A stretch of DNA of 64,000 nt from assembly GCA_036768485.1 (NCBI GenBank), contig JAVLUZ010000191.1:1524953-1588952 (forward strand). The letters are read 5' to 3'. Under the pieces are notes generated by a model. The model saw only the letters and a program-made list of their open reading frames with translations. It was not told where the DNA came from and did no database searches. Origin of the DNA: Mermis nigrescens (Eukaryota; Nematoda; Enoplea; Mermithida; Mermithidae). Positions 12,990 to 25,745 of the stretch are shown piece after piece. Both the position numbers and the translations under genes were made by a program. The number at the start of each line of letters is the position of its first letter. The stretch's first letter is position 1.

Positions 12990-13166
12990 CAGCAGCAGCG
13001 GATTTAGGCGGCCGCCTTCCCCCATTGGCCCAAAATAGTGCGCAAAATTAGTAATTTTTGAGCGATTTTTAGCGATTTTTGGATTAAAACGGCTAATTTT
13101 TCCGCTCAAGTCAGGGTTCGCCCCCTTAGGAGTACCGCCTCCTTAGGAAAATCCTGGATCCGACTG
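12990..13166 (+). mobile_element. Short family F-like MITE
   Basis: It carries GCGGATTTAGGCGGCCGCC followed by CCCCCATTGGCCC at the left and GGAAAATCCTGGATCCGACTG at the right. Both ends match the ends of the family F element at 51578-52671. Direct flanking repeats were not convincing. A family A tip (CATACGTGGGCAG) sits directly to its left. Confidence 0.55.
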
Positions 13167-13230
13167 TCAGATATAGCATTTCAAGTATCTCTCCATGTTT
13201 CTCGTAGTCAACCTTACCCTCCAGTGAAGA

Positions 13231-13501
13231 TGTAGCGTATGTGCCGAACAGTCAAGTAAAGAGTCAATCAGCTAAGATTAGCCTGATGCCTACGTGATTT
13301 CTAATTAACTTGTGATACTCGTTAGGTACTTTTGCTTAATTTCGTACTATTCCCGCATTCTTATGAATATCCGCATTTCGTCCGTTTGAGTCAGTCTGTT
13401 CACGTCCGTCTGATTTGTTCACTGTTCTCCAAGTTGTTGTATTTCTCAATAATAAGCTTACCTAGCTACAGAAGCCTGCACAACCCAGCTTTACCCTGAC
13501 A
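13231..13501 (+). repeat. Probable 5' LTR of the Ty3/gypsy element
   Basis: The stretch starts TGTAGCG, ends CCCTGACA (TG...CA with TGT/ACA inversion), and lies two bases before a primer-binding-like TGGCGAGACCGAC. CAATAATAAG near its end could act in polyadenylation. The 3' LTR is absent, so the boundaries rest on position and end motifs alone. Confidence 0.5.
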
Positions 13502-13503
13502 AT

Positions 13504-13516
13504 TGGCGAGACCGAC
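13504..13516 (+). promoter_or_regulatory. Probable tRNA primer-binding site
   Basis: TGGCGAGACCGAC begins with the TGG complementary to a tRNA CCA end and follows the inferred LTR end by two bases, the usual position for minus-strand priming of Ty3/gypsy elements. The tRNA species was not identified. Confidence 0.45.
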
Positions 13517-13587
13517 TAATATCTAAGGTAAGCAATTATTTCAATTGATTTGGTATTATATGAGGGCAAATTAGAAAATAAATCAAA

Positions 13588-14512
13588 GTGGATCGTAATT
13601 GTAGATTATCATTGAGTGAGGAATTTAATAATACTGAAAAAGAGGCAAAAGAATCAGCCCTATATCCTCCTAATATAGAAAGACATAAACTCAGAAAAAT
13701 GCCGTCTGATAATTCAGCAGCAGCTTTAGATTATACAGTGAAACAGGCTCTTAAGTCGGTTTTGGGTCCTTTAGAGCAAAAAATTGAAACTCTGGACACC
13801 AAAATGGAAACGTTGAACATATTGGATAATAATGATATAAGCCGACTTCAAAGAAATATGAATCCAATTTTTAATTTGAGGCCGCCACCCATATTTACGG
13901 GAGGATTTGTTTAAAATTTTACAGACTGGGTCGAAAATTTCGAAAAATTCATGATTTTTGCAGGGTATTAATCCAAATGATAATGATTTTCGCATAAATT
14001 ACCTTGAAACTAATTTAGGAGGTACGGCCTTAGCAGCTTTTCGGGACTTAAAAAGGGCACAGACCCCTCCAAATAATTATGCTGCACATATAGCGGAAAT
14101 AAAAAAGCTTTTCCCAGATGGCCGCGATAGCGATGTCTATCAACAGTTGATTTATGATAGAAAGCAAAAAGTATCTAAATCTATTAGCGAATTTATAGAA
14201 GAGCTAAAGAAATTAGCCAAAGCTGCCTATCCCAATTTAGATGAAGTATCACGTGAATCTATAATCAAACCTGTTTTTGTGCGAGGTTTACATCCTAATA
14301 TAAGAGATAGAGTAAAATACAGAGATTTTCAAAGTTTAAATGATGCAGCTAAAGCAGCACGATATATTGAATCACAAATTATGCGTGATAACTTAAATAA
14401 TATTGTTAGTGATAATGTGTTCACTAATTCAGAAAAAATGGACCGAATCGCTGAATTAGAGTCAAAATTGACTATTCTTCAAAATCAAGTTAGCAACGGC
14501 ATGCAGACCTAA
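13588..14512 (+). pseudogene. Gag capsid pseudogene (Ty3/gypsy type)
   Basis: The N-terminal part has a coiled segment (ALKSVLGPLEQKIETLDTK) and then PPPIFTGGF. After a TAA at 13912 the same frame still reads a typical tryptophan-containing capsid start (TDWVENFEKFM). It then shifts by one base near 13960 to the main capsid block, with YLETNLGGTALAAF, a YDRKQKVSKSISEFIEEL helix and FVRGLHPNIRDRV, all typical of Ty3/gypsy gag. A heptad-like tail (KMDRIAELESKLTILQNQV) ends at TAA 14512. Gag forms the particle and packages the element RNA. The stop and the frameshift make this copy non-functional. Confidence 0.85.
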
Positions 14513-14522
14513 GGAAGAAGGG

Positions 14523-15278
14523 TCCAACTCCTATCAAAAGAAGTTTTGTCGCAGGTGTGGCGAAAATAACACATACTATACGAACCAGTGCTATCATTTA
14601 CAAAATCAGGGGCCCATGAAGCGGACAACGCCGCCAAGGCCAAAATATGGTAAGAACAATATAGTTCATAATCAGCATAAAAATTATACGGCAAAATGTA
14701 GCACAATGAGGCGTAGAAATGCCCAACATAATTATAATTCGGCACGTTTTCCGCAAAATAATCATGGAAATCATAGAAGTAATAGCCACACACACAATAT
14801 TCATAACAATGATAATAATAATGATAGAGTGGTTCAGAATGAGACACTTTACCTCGATAATGATGATAGTAACATAAATATGAATTTTAGTCAATTTTGT
14901 GTGTGTACTAATATGATTGGTGACACTAAAACAAAATGTTTTTCAGTCATGCATTGCGACTGTTGTCGATACAAACGAAATACTACTTCAGTGCTAAGCG
15001 CACAAATGCGAAAAAGCAGTAGCTACGATAGTCAACAGTACCAACTGCCGGTAGAATCACAGAATCAAGATGATTACATCACAGTCGACATGATAGAGGA
15101 TGCACTAAAGAAAAGTGCCGAAGAATTTGAGGCGGAAGAACGAGAAAAGAAGGAAAAACAGCAGAAAATCTTAGACCTGGAGCTCGATATTATTGCGGCG
15201 GAATCCAAAGCTGATTCTTCGTCAAATAAAAAGGAGCAAATGAAGTTCCAGCACGAAGCCAACTTGCTAAAGGCGTGA
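14523..15278 (+). pseudogene. Nucleocapsid-like basic/coiled-coil ORF
   Basis: This frame differs from the capsid frame and opens with a cysteine cluster, CRRCGENNTYYTNQCYH. It resembles a CCHC zinc knuckle but lacks the histidine at the expected place. A long Asn/His/Arg-rich stretch follows, with two more cysteine clusters (CVCTNMIG; CDCCRYKRN). The last 70 residues, from about 15070, are a charged coiled coil (EEFEAEEREKKEKQQKI). It ends at 15278, and a good splice-donor-like GCGTGAGTAA sits at 15274-15283, which could have produced a spliced downstream mRNA. RNA binding is inferred for the front; the coiled-coil part is unusual for a gypsy gag. Confidence 0.55.
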
Positions 15279-15287
15279 GTAACCGAT

Positions 15288-17700
15288 ATGAGTAATAAAT
15301 TTAATAGCTATTACGATAATTTTACAAAAGGCTTAAAATCTAAATTTATTAAATTATTTCAGAGAGCCGCCTTGCCTCAATATAAAGAGAGACGTGCGAT
15401 TAGTGAATATGTGATAAAATTCTTAATTGGTGCTACATTAATGCTCGTATTTGTGCCATATGTTGGTTGCAATGAAAATAAAATGAGTGAAGAAGATTAT
15501 ATTCTATGTGGAGCATCGAAAAGTGGTACTGCCTTTGAGGTACCTAGAAAAATACAATGTGAATTTTTAAATAAGGTACAAAAAGTACCAGAGAAAATAA
15601 GGGTGAATATATTTACACCTAAAAGTGAACCGACTACGGTAAAAGCACATAAATGTTATAAGCGTATGAGAACCATTTGCACTACTATGAGTTTTTTGGC
15701 GGAAAAGGCATTGTTGACGATTTCACGGAGATCAAAAATGTGTCCCCTGAGGACTGTAGAATTGCTTTTGAATCAAAATTTTATAATGAGGAGAAATTAA
15801 AACGCATGCCTATAGGTAAATGGTCTACAAATAACACTTTACACGTAAATTATGAATGGTGTTGTAAAGATACGTGTAATCGGGCAATCAATTTCATTAT
15901 TGAAGAAGGATTTATAGCCACTTATGATGGCAAACTATTAACCCTTAATTTACCGTGTGTTTCCAGCAGTCGTTTTCACCATCTACTCGATTTTAGATCG
16001 AATCAACAAAATCAGATAAAAGTATATACATTTAAAGCCCTTGTTCTCCTGATTCTAAAAATATATTTTTCCCTCCACAATTTTCACTTTCCGTTGAGAA
16101 AAAAGGGAAAAACTATAACTAAAAAACCAAGATGGCAGCCTACGGCACATTTGAAAAAAATCGATACGTCGGCATTCCGTAGCTCACCATAATGCTGCAT
16201 TGAGCGGCAGTAGAATACAGTAACAAGGTTTATAGCCGCTATCAAGAACCTGCATTCCCAGAGGTTGCCTACCATTAAAATTTCAAAAAATATTGAATTT
16301 CTAAATAACCGAAGCCTTCTACTTCATGAAACTCGTAGAAAACGTGTAAAACGAGGAAAAAGGAGGATAGATGATGTTTCACGGCACAAAAATGAACTTA
16401 AAATGAAAAAATCAAGAAAAACCAGCATACTTGATTAAAATTCGAGTACACAGGAAATAAAGGGTTAACTAGTGATTTAGGAGATGTTGGTGGATGTGAA
16501 TATAAGCATGGAAAATGCACAAATCATAATGAAACTATTATTTGGGACATTACCAATACTGAAATGAATTGCCCGGTTACATTAAAGGGAACATAAGATG
16601 TCAAAATGTCTTCGTCATACATAATAATTGAAAGCTTACAGGCTTCATTCAGATTGCATAATTGTTTTAAATTATGTGCAGAAATAAAATCTGCAATACA
16701 AACAATGCAAGGTGCAGTTATACAATTTATTAAGCATAGCGCCCATAGAAGTGATAATTCTATGCATTATACTGAAATATCTTCAGCTAATGATGCTTTA
16801 AAGAGTGACGCAGCAAATGCGAAACTAAATTTCTTAGAATATAAATTTATTAATATGGGGAAAGAGAATTTTAAATCAATGTGGCTTGAATTATGTTATG
16901 TAGCACAGAAGAATTTAGATATTATTTGGCAGCTATTACAATTAGATGCAACTATCGGTGCAAGAGCACTATTTCAGAGAAATGATATAATAGCCGATTC
17001 TACGGGTGACGCATTAACTATTTGGCAATGCAGAAAAGTTAAGCCAAAAAAGATATATTATAATCATAAGATTTAAAATACGTGTTTTAGAAATTTGCTC
17101 ATACAAGTAGAGGATAAAATATATTTCGCAAGTCCAGGGTCAAAAGACCTCATAACGTATTCTCCTACTGTGGACTGCAATCATAATACTATATCATTAT
17201 ACAAGAATGAATCAGATTGGTTCAGTGATTCTGGAAAAATTCATGTGAATAAAATACCAATCACTATGATTTGGAAAGGCAATCATTCATTCTTTGAATT
17301 CAATACACCTACTTTATTTCACGATCGAATCACAAATTTGCCATATGGTTTTTCTTATCTCAAACAATACTTTATTTGAACAAATCAGCTCGAAAAAGGA
17401 TTGTCTAATATGATAAAATACGCGTCAGACATGGCGCTAAAACCAAATTTGGTTTATGAAGCTTTATCAGGTGCAGGATCAGCGATTAAAAGCACAATAG
17501 AAGGCTCTGAAGCAGCCATTGAGCACTTCACAAAACATAGTGAAGAAAATTTTAATGAAGGATTGACTAATTTGCTTAAAGGCCCTTTACAATTAATTAT
17601 AAATGGAATAATTATTATTGCTTCAATTGCAGGAACCGGATATTTAGCATATCTTTTTCTGATATGCTACAAAAATAAAAGACGTAGGTCTGAGGTGCCG
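15288..17700 (+). pseudogene. Envelope-like glycoprotein region, broken
   Basis: It starts with ATG at 15288. A hydrophobic segment (IGATLMLVFVPYVGC) that could be a signal anchor is followed by a cysteine-rich ectodomain with CCKDTC, several N-x-S/T sites and the motif ETIIWD. The pattern of paired cysteines reminds me of glycoproteins of chuvirus type that have been captured by LTR elements; this is recollection, not a search. A second hydrophobic helix at about 17595-17670 (IINGIIIIASIAGTGYLAYL) followed by KNKRRR fits a membrane anchor with a cytosolic basic stop. Breaks: a frameshift near 15665, a 523 bp TTAA insertion (15942-16464), and in-frame stops at 16594, 17074 and 17377. The frame is otherwise continuous into the protease. 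Confidence 0.55.
15942..16464. mobile_element. piggyBac-type MITE inserted in the envelope-like region
   Basis: It is flanked by TTAA on both sides (15938-15941 and 16465-16468). The left end reads CCCTTAATTTACCGTGTGTT, and the right end read backwards CCCTTTATTTCCTGTGTAC, a clear inverted pair beginning CCCTT. A TTAA target and CCC-starting tips are the signature of piggyBac elements. No transposase frame is present in 523 bp. If TTAA is counted once, the host envelope-like frame continues in phase across the site, so this was a clean insertion into a then-open frame. Confidence 0.85.
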
Positions 17701-18789
17701 TTAACATCAATGAGTCTAGGAAGAGCTTTGCTCAACCTGACAAAGATTAATAAACTACGAAAGCCAAATTTTTCGAAAGAGCAAGTTTCAACAAAGGAGA
17801 CTGAATTCGAGATAATAGCGAATGTATGCAAGAATACAAATAAACGGTCACCATACATAAATGTAATAATTAATGATCAGCTAATGGTAACCGCACTAAT
17901 AGACACAGGTGCTATATACTCATTATTAGATGCAAAAATTTTTCAGCAATTAGAAAATCTTAAAATTTCACCTACTCAGGCAATGCCAATTGCAGCAAAT
18001 GGGCAAAATATCCATCTAAAAGGCGAATGTTTTATCAACATTAAGACATATGACGTCGATGAAACACTTCTAGTGCACATCCAAGAAAATTGCACAAACC
18101 AGCTATTACTAGGGACTAATTTTCTGTTCCGATTTAAAGCATACGAGATAAACAATGAAGGCAAGTACTTACGCCTGAAACAGGCAAAAATTCCTTGTGT
18201 GGGAGTAATGTATAACTCAGCTCTCAAAAGAGGCGCAGTTGTCTTGGACGAAAATTTGGATATTATGCCAAGAAGCATGAATATTATAGCAGCTTTGGTT
18301 TCAAAACAATATAATGACGTAAAATATGTAAATTTTGAACCCGAACATAAGCTTGGTAGCAACCGTCAGGTGTACTTTGCATCATCTATTTCACCTGTAC
18401 TTAATGGGAAAATAAGCCTACAGCTGTTAAACACCTTAAGCTATAGTATACGATTATACAAAGCAACACGTATAGGACATATTAAAGCTTTTCTTGAAGA
18501 AAATAATGCAAAATGCATACTTACTAATAATTCAAAATCAGAAAGATGTGAATCAGACTTGAAAGCATGGATTCGCGAAAATGCAAATATTAATGTTCAG
18601 CTAGATAGCCGAGAAAAAGAAAAACTTATTACTTTACTTTTAAAATTTCCGAATTTGTATGCAAGAAATGAAAAAGATACTGGAGCAACCAAACTTATTA
18701 AACATAAAATAAATACTGAAGGCAATTCCCCTATCCACAAATTTCCATTTCGAACATCACCAAGAGAAAAAGAGATAATTAATTACTAA
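17701..18789 (+). pseudogene. Retropepsin-like aspartic protease and linker to RT
   Basis: Downstream of the membrane helix the same open frame encodes a retroviral-type aspartic protease. The active-site motif is TALIDTGAIYSLLD (around 17890-17930); the second conserved element is LLLGTNFLFRF (around 18110). The protein then continues through the usual spacer to HKFPFRTSPREKE, the approach to the RT domain. TAA at 18787-18789 followed by a one-base frame change separates it from RT. The protease would cleave the polyprotein. Protease residues themselves look intact. Confidence 0.8.
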
Positions 18790-20237
18790 TGAAATCAAAG
18801 CTCTAGAATCAAAGGGAGTAATTCGTACCAGTATTTCCCCAAGGGCATCAAATGCATTATTGGTCAAGAAAAAAGATGGCGTATGTCGCCTCTGCAATGA
18901 TTTCCGAGGTCTAAACGCTATAACAAAAAGGGATGTATATCCAGTTCCCAGGATTGATGATATCCTAGATACATTAAATAGTATGAAGCATTTTAGTGTG
19001 CTAAATCAGGCTAATGCATGTTGGGCCATCCCAATCGCCCCAGAAGATCGTGAGAAAACAGCTTTTTACACACCTATAGGGTTGTATGAATTTAATTATA
19101 TGCCATTCGGCTTATGCAATGCTCCAGCTAGTTTTCAGAGACTTATGGATATTATTTTATCAGGATTACAGTGGAGCAGTTGCCTTGTTTATCTAGATGA
19201 CATATTAGTGTTCGGAAAGACGCATGAAGAAATGTTAGAACGTCTAGAAGAAATTTTGACTCGCTTACAAGAAGCAGGTCTGAAATTAAGATTACATAAG
19301 TGTAAATTTAGCTATGAATCTGTTGAATATCTTGGGTATACAATATCAGAAAAGGAATTTTGCCAGATGACCGCAAATTCATGGCAATCAGAGAAATGCC
19401 TATCCCTAAAAATCAAAAACATGTCAAATCATTTTTAGGATTAATATCATATTACAGACGCTTGATAAAAAATTGTGCTCAAATAAGTCAACCACTAACA
19501 AATCTATTAAAAAAGAGTGAAATATTTCATTGGTGTAAAGAGTACCAAAAAGCGTTTGATATATTTAGTGAAATGCTCTTAAAACCACCAACTTTGCATC
19601 ATCCTAATTTTTTGAAACCATTCATACTACAAACTGATGCATCAATAAACGGAATAGGAGCGGTTTTGAGTCAAATAGGCGATGATAATAAAGAGCACCC
19701 TATAGCTTTTGCGAGCCGAACAGTAAGATCAACCGAGAGAAATTACCCTATAACGGAACTTGAAACATTAGCAGTGGTAGAATTCATAAAATATTTCCGA
19801 CCTTATCTATACATGCATGAGGTCACTGTACACACGGATCATACAGCAGTCAAAGCCGTTTTAGAGAAACATCATGCATCACCTAGGATAGCACGCTGGG
19901 GACTTGCTGTTGCAGGCACAAAGTTAAGTATTCAGCCACGAAACGGAAGTCAAAACCAAAATGCTGACACGCTTTCTCGTTTGCCTATTCAAGAAAGCGA
20001 AATGAATTTTGATATTGAAACTAGTGAAATCAATCGCCCAACTGAGGCAATAAACATGATTAGGAAGGATATCAACAAAAACTTGACTGATATGCAAATT
20101 CAAGACCATAAATTGAATGCAATAATTAAAAATTTAAAACAAACTGCTGAGCAAGAGGATAATACATTTGCATACAAAAACTAATGTATTATTCAAGAAA
20201 GAAAATGGCGCATACAAAATTATAATACCGACATCAC
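18784..20237 (+). pseudogene. Ty3/gypsy reverse transcriptase and RNase H, decayed
   Basis: RT motifs in order: CRLCNDFRGLNAITKRD, YPVPRIDD, FSVLNQANACWAIPI, YMPFGLCNAPASFQRLMD, LVYLDDILVFG with the YLDD catalytic pair, and VEYLGYTIS. A frameshift near 19365 leads to the connection and RNase H part, with TDASINGIGAVLSQ, PITELETLAVVEF, VHTDHTAVKAVL and QNADTLSRLP. In motif A the usual catalytic aspartate is an asparagine (VLNQ). After 20184 the frame shifts again into the typical linker and stops matching at about 20237, before the integrase zinc domain. Integrase and 3' LTR are missing. Confidence 0.92.
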
Positions 20238-20512
20238 TGTTTTTTTTAGCGCGGCGCAAATGGAGCAGGGTCTGCGCTAAAGGAAAATTTTAAGCATTAG
20301 CGCAGTGCGCAAATGAAAAATTTTGGATTAGAAAAGATTAGAATTTAATGCAAAAAAGTAATAAGGATTCAAAAATGAATAGGTTGTGAACAAAGCATTA
20401 ATAAGATTATATAAAGGTCACATCTTCTGATGTTTAGTTGCTATTAATAAATTTTTTTGCTGAATATTTTATTTTCAAAAGAACACGGGGTCGCAATAAA
20501 AAAGTAAGGTGA

Positions 20513-23720
<3,208 letters not shown>

Positions 23721-23937
23721 CTAAAAAAATATTTTTTTCCGATTTTGTTTAGACCCTTATATACATACACATTTAACCCTCCATTTACCATGACCTAGAG
23801 AATTTTCTGACGCCTTGCGCCGTGTTGATAAATTTTAGCCACAGTATACTAATACAGGTGAAAACGTAAAACGTGTATTTACATAGTACGTACATCGCAT
23901 TGGTGTATACATTATACTGTATTAGCATTTTCTATGT

Positions 23938-24017
23938 TGAATGTACAAAGACTTTTTGGTACCATCTTTGTACGTGTTTGAACGGACCTTGTACAAAATA
24001 AAAAAACAGTGCATCCT
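23938..24017 (+). mobile_element. Family B right-end fragment
   Basis: GTACAAAGAC, TGGTACCATCTTTGTAC and GGACCTTGTACAAAATAAAAA with ACAGTG match the right end of family B elements. The rest of the element is missing. Confidence 0.6.
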
Positions 24018-25214
24018 ATTAATTTGATATTGAAGCAGACTTCACTGCGCTTATGAATGTAATAAATGGACATAACGACGCTAATTTTGTCTTCAAACAA
24101 CAGAAAACAGTGCAAAGTTGTCACCACAAAGTTATTAGTAAGTGCTAGAAATCGGGAAACAAGTAGGTGAGATGAATGCTAAATCTATTAAATTGTACGT
24201 AGATTGATGGTGGATGCTTTTAATTGCGCGCTTCAGGCTAAATAAACAGTAAGTATGACACTTGGTCCGAAGTGCCGAAAAGTTTTTGGAATTTTTGCTA
24301 AAAAAATACGTTGACAAGCGTTAAAATACTACACTTTTAGCAAAAAACGCCTTCGTATCCGTTAGCACGTCGTTCTAACGGCCAAAATTTTCATTAGCAC
24401 AAGGCAACTTTGATTAGCGTGATGCTGAAAAAACCGGTGGTCTTACCTATAATCAAATATGCATGCACTAAGGAGAGAGGAACAAAGCAAATAAGAGGTT
24501 TGCACTTGCCCTCTGTTGGAAATAAAAACTCAAGGAAATATTTATTCATTCATTCAATTTCAAAATTTTTTGATCAACTCACGCCCGTATCCAGGATTTT
24601 GTTTTGAGGGGCTGGGGTGCGATGTCCAAATTTTTTTTTAAATAATAAGGGGACCAAAGGATGAATTTTAATTGCAAATTTTGCTACCTGGATGCTTAAG
24701 ATATGGCGAGAACTCAATGAAACCATCTCTTTTAGGTCGGGGGTCTGGAGTGGCGCGCTAAAGCCCCCCACCCAGCGGGCTCCAAGGCAGAGCCTCGTAA
24801 CATTTTGTAAAAAAGGACTCCAATTTTGAGTCGCAACATTAAAATTTATACAAAATCCAGCCTAATCAGGGTTCTGAATTCATCCTAAAAATGGTCAAAG
24901 TTGATCAGCAAATTCATAATCATCGCGAAAAAATTGCTTTCATTCTTGCTTCTTGAACAAATCTCATTTTCTTTATGAAACCTGAAGAGCAGAAAACATA
25001 TAGATGCAAAATACGCTTTAGGCTATATAAAGACTGAAAATGGAGTGTTTTAGCCGCGTGGGGCTAAATAGACTGTAATTATAATTGAAAAATTCGGTGC
25101 AAAGCACTGAACAGTTCTTGAAATTTTAGGCTAAAAGAAGCAAAGGGAGGAGTAAAGGAAACAATCATTCTCACATTTTATTTCGGGGGTGGGGCACGCC
25201 TCCCTAGGGATGTG
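24018..25214. other. Stretch without firm genes
   Basis: At 24590 a CGTATCCAGGATTTTG motif resembles a hAT-type MITE tip that also occurs near 61186. No partner end was established. No coding evidence seen. Confidence 0.35.
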
Positions 25215-25540
25215 CCGGTTAACCGGAACCGAAATCGGCTGGAACCAACTACAGTGGTCGCCACGAATTTTTACGTTTTAATATGCTCCATAGGATGTTA
25301 GAGCTTGTTAAGGCTTATATGTTTAACACGTCGGTCGAGCGTGGGCGGAAATTGGACCGATGTGCTAAAGATATAGCCCTAATAAGCTCTTGAAGCTTAT
25401 TAAAGCGTACACATTCATGGCGAGTAGTGGTATTCTGTTGGAATCGAATCGGAATCGAGAACCAATTTTTCAATAACCGGAACTGGAATCGTTTTTCATT
25501 TTGCAATAAGCAGAACCGGAACCAATGTTTTTTGGATGGC
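25215..25540. repeat. GGAACC/GGAATC iteron-rich repeat, possible hAT end
   Basis: It starts TAGGGATGTGCCGGTTAACC, a hAT-like tip, and has repeated AACCGGAAC, GGAATCG and related hexamers at both sides (25230-25255, 25435-25530). The layout resembles the hexamer arrays in families C and D, but the opposite inverted tip and a target duplication were not found. Confidence 0.4.
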
Positions 25541-25659
25541 TTCTTGGTCCCTAAAAAAGATTTGAGGAGAGACAAAAATATAGATTCTCAGATTTTACTA
25601 CAAAAAGCTGAGCGACAAAAATAATGGCAATTATGCATATAATCTTGTGAACACTTCTG

Positions 25660-25661
<2 letters not shown>

Positions 25662-25742
<81 letters not shown>
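25662..25742. repeat. (CA)n microsatellite
   Basis: About 80 bases of uninterrupted CA immediately before the truncated start of the LINE. Confidence 0.97.

Positions 25743-25744
<2 letters not shown>

Positions 25745-25745
<1 letters not shown>

Larger units (their letters stand above)
13231..20237 (+). mobile_element. Decayed, 3'-truncated Ty3/gypsy element with envelope-like region before pol
   Basis: In order: a likely LTR and primer-binding site, gag capsid, a nucleocapsid-like ORF, an envelope-like region with a membrane segment, retropepsin, reverse transcriptase and RNase H. The copy is dead: there are in-frame stops (13912, 16594, 17074, 17377), several frameshifts, a TTAA insertion in the envelope-like part, and loss of everything after the RNase H linker, including integrase and the 3' LTR. 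The unusual point is the order: the envelope-like frame runs into the protease in the same phase, upstream of RT, whereas known vertebrate and insect retroviruses place env after pol. Confidence 0.85.

Noticed and set aside
14509..14894. Tyr/His/Ile-rich minus-strand frames
   Set aside because: They are antisense shadows of the Asn/His-rich nucleocapsid-like ORF.
16325..16375. Furin-like basic motif (RRKRVKRGKRR) in the envelope-like region
   Set aside because: It lies inside the TTAA-flanked 523 bp insertion and so does not belong to the envelope-like protein.
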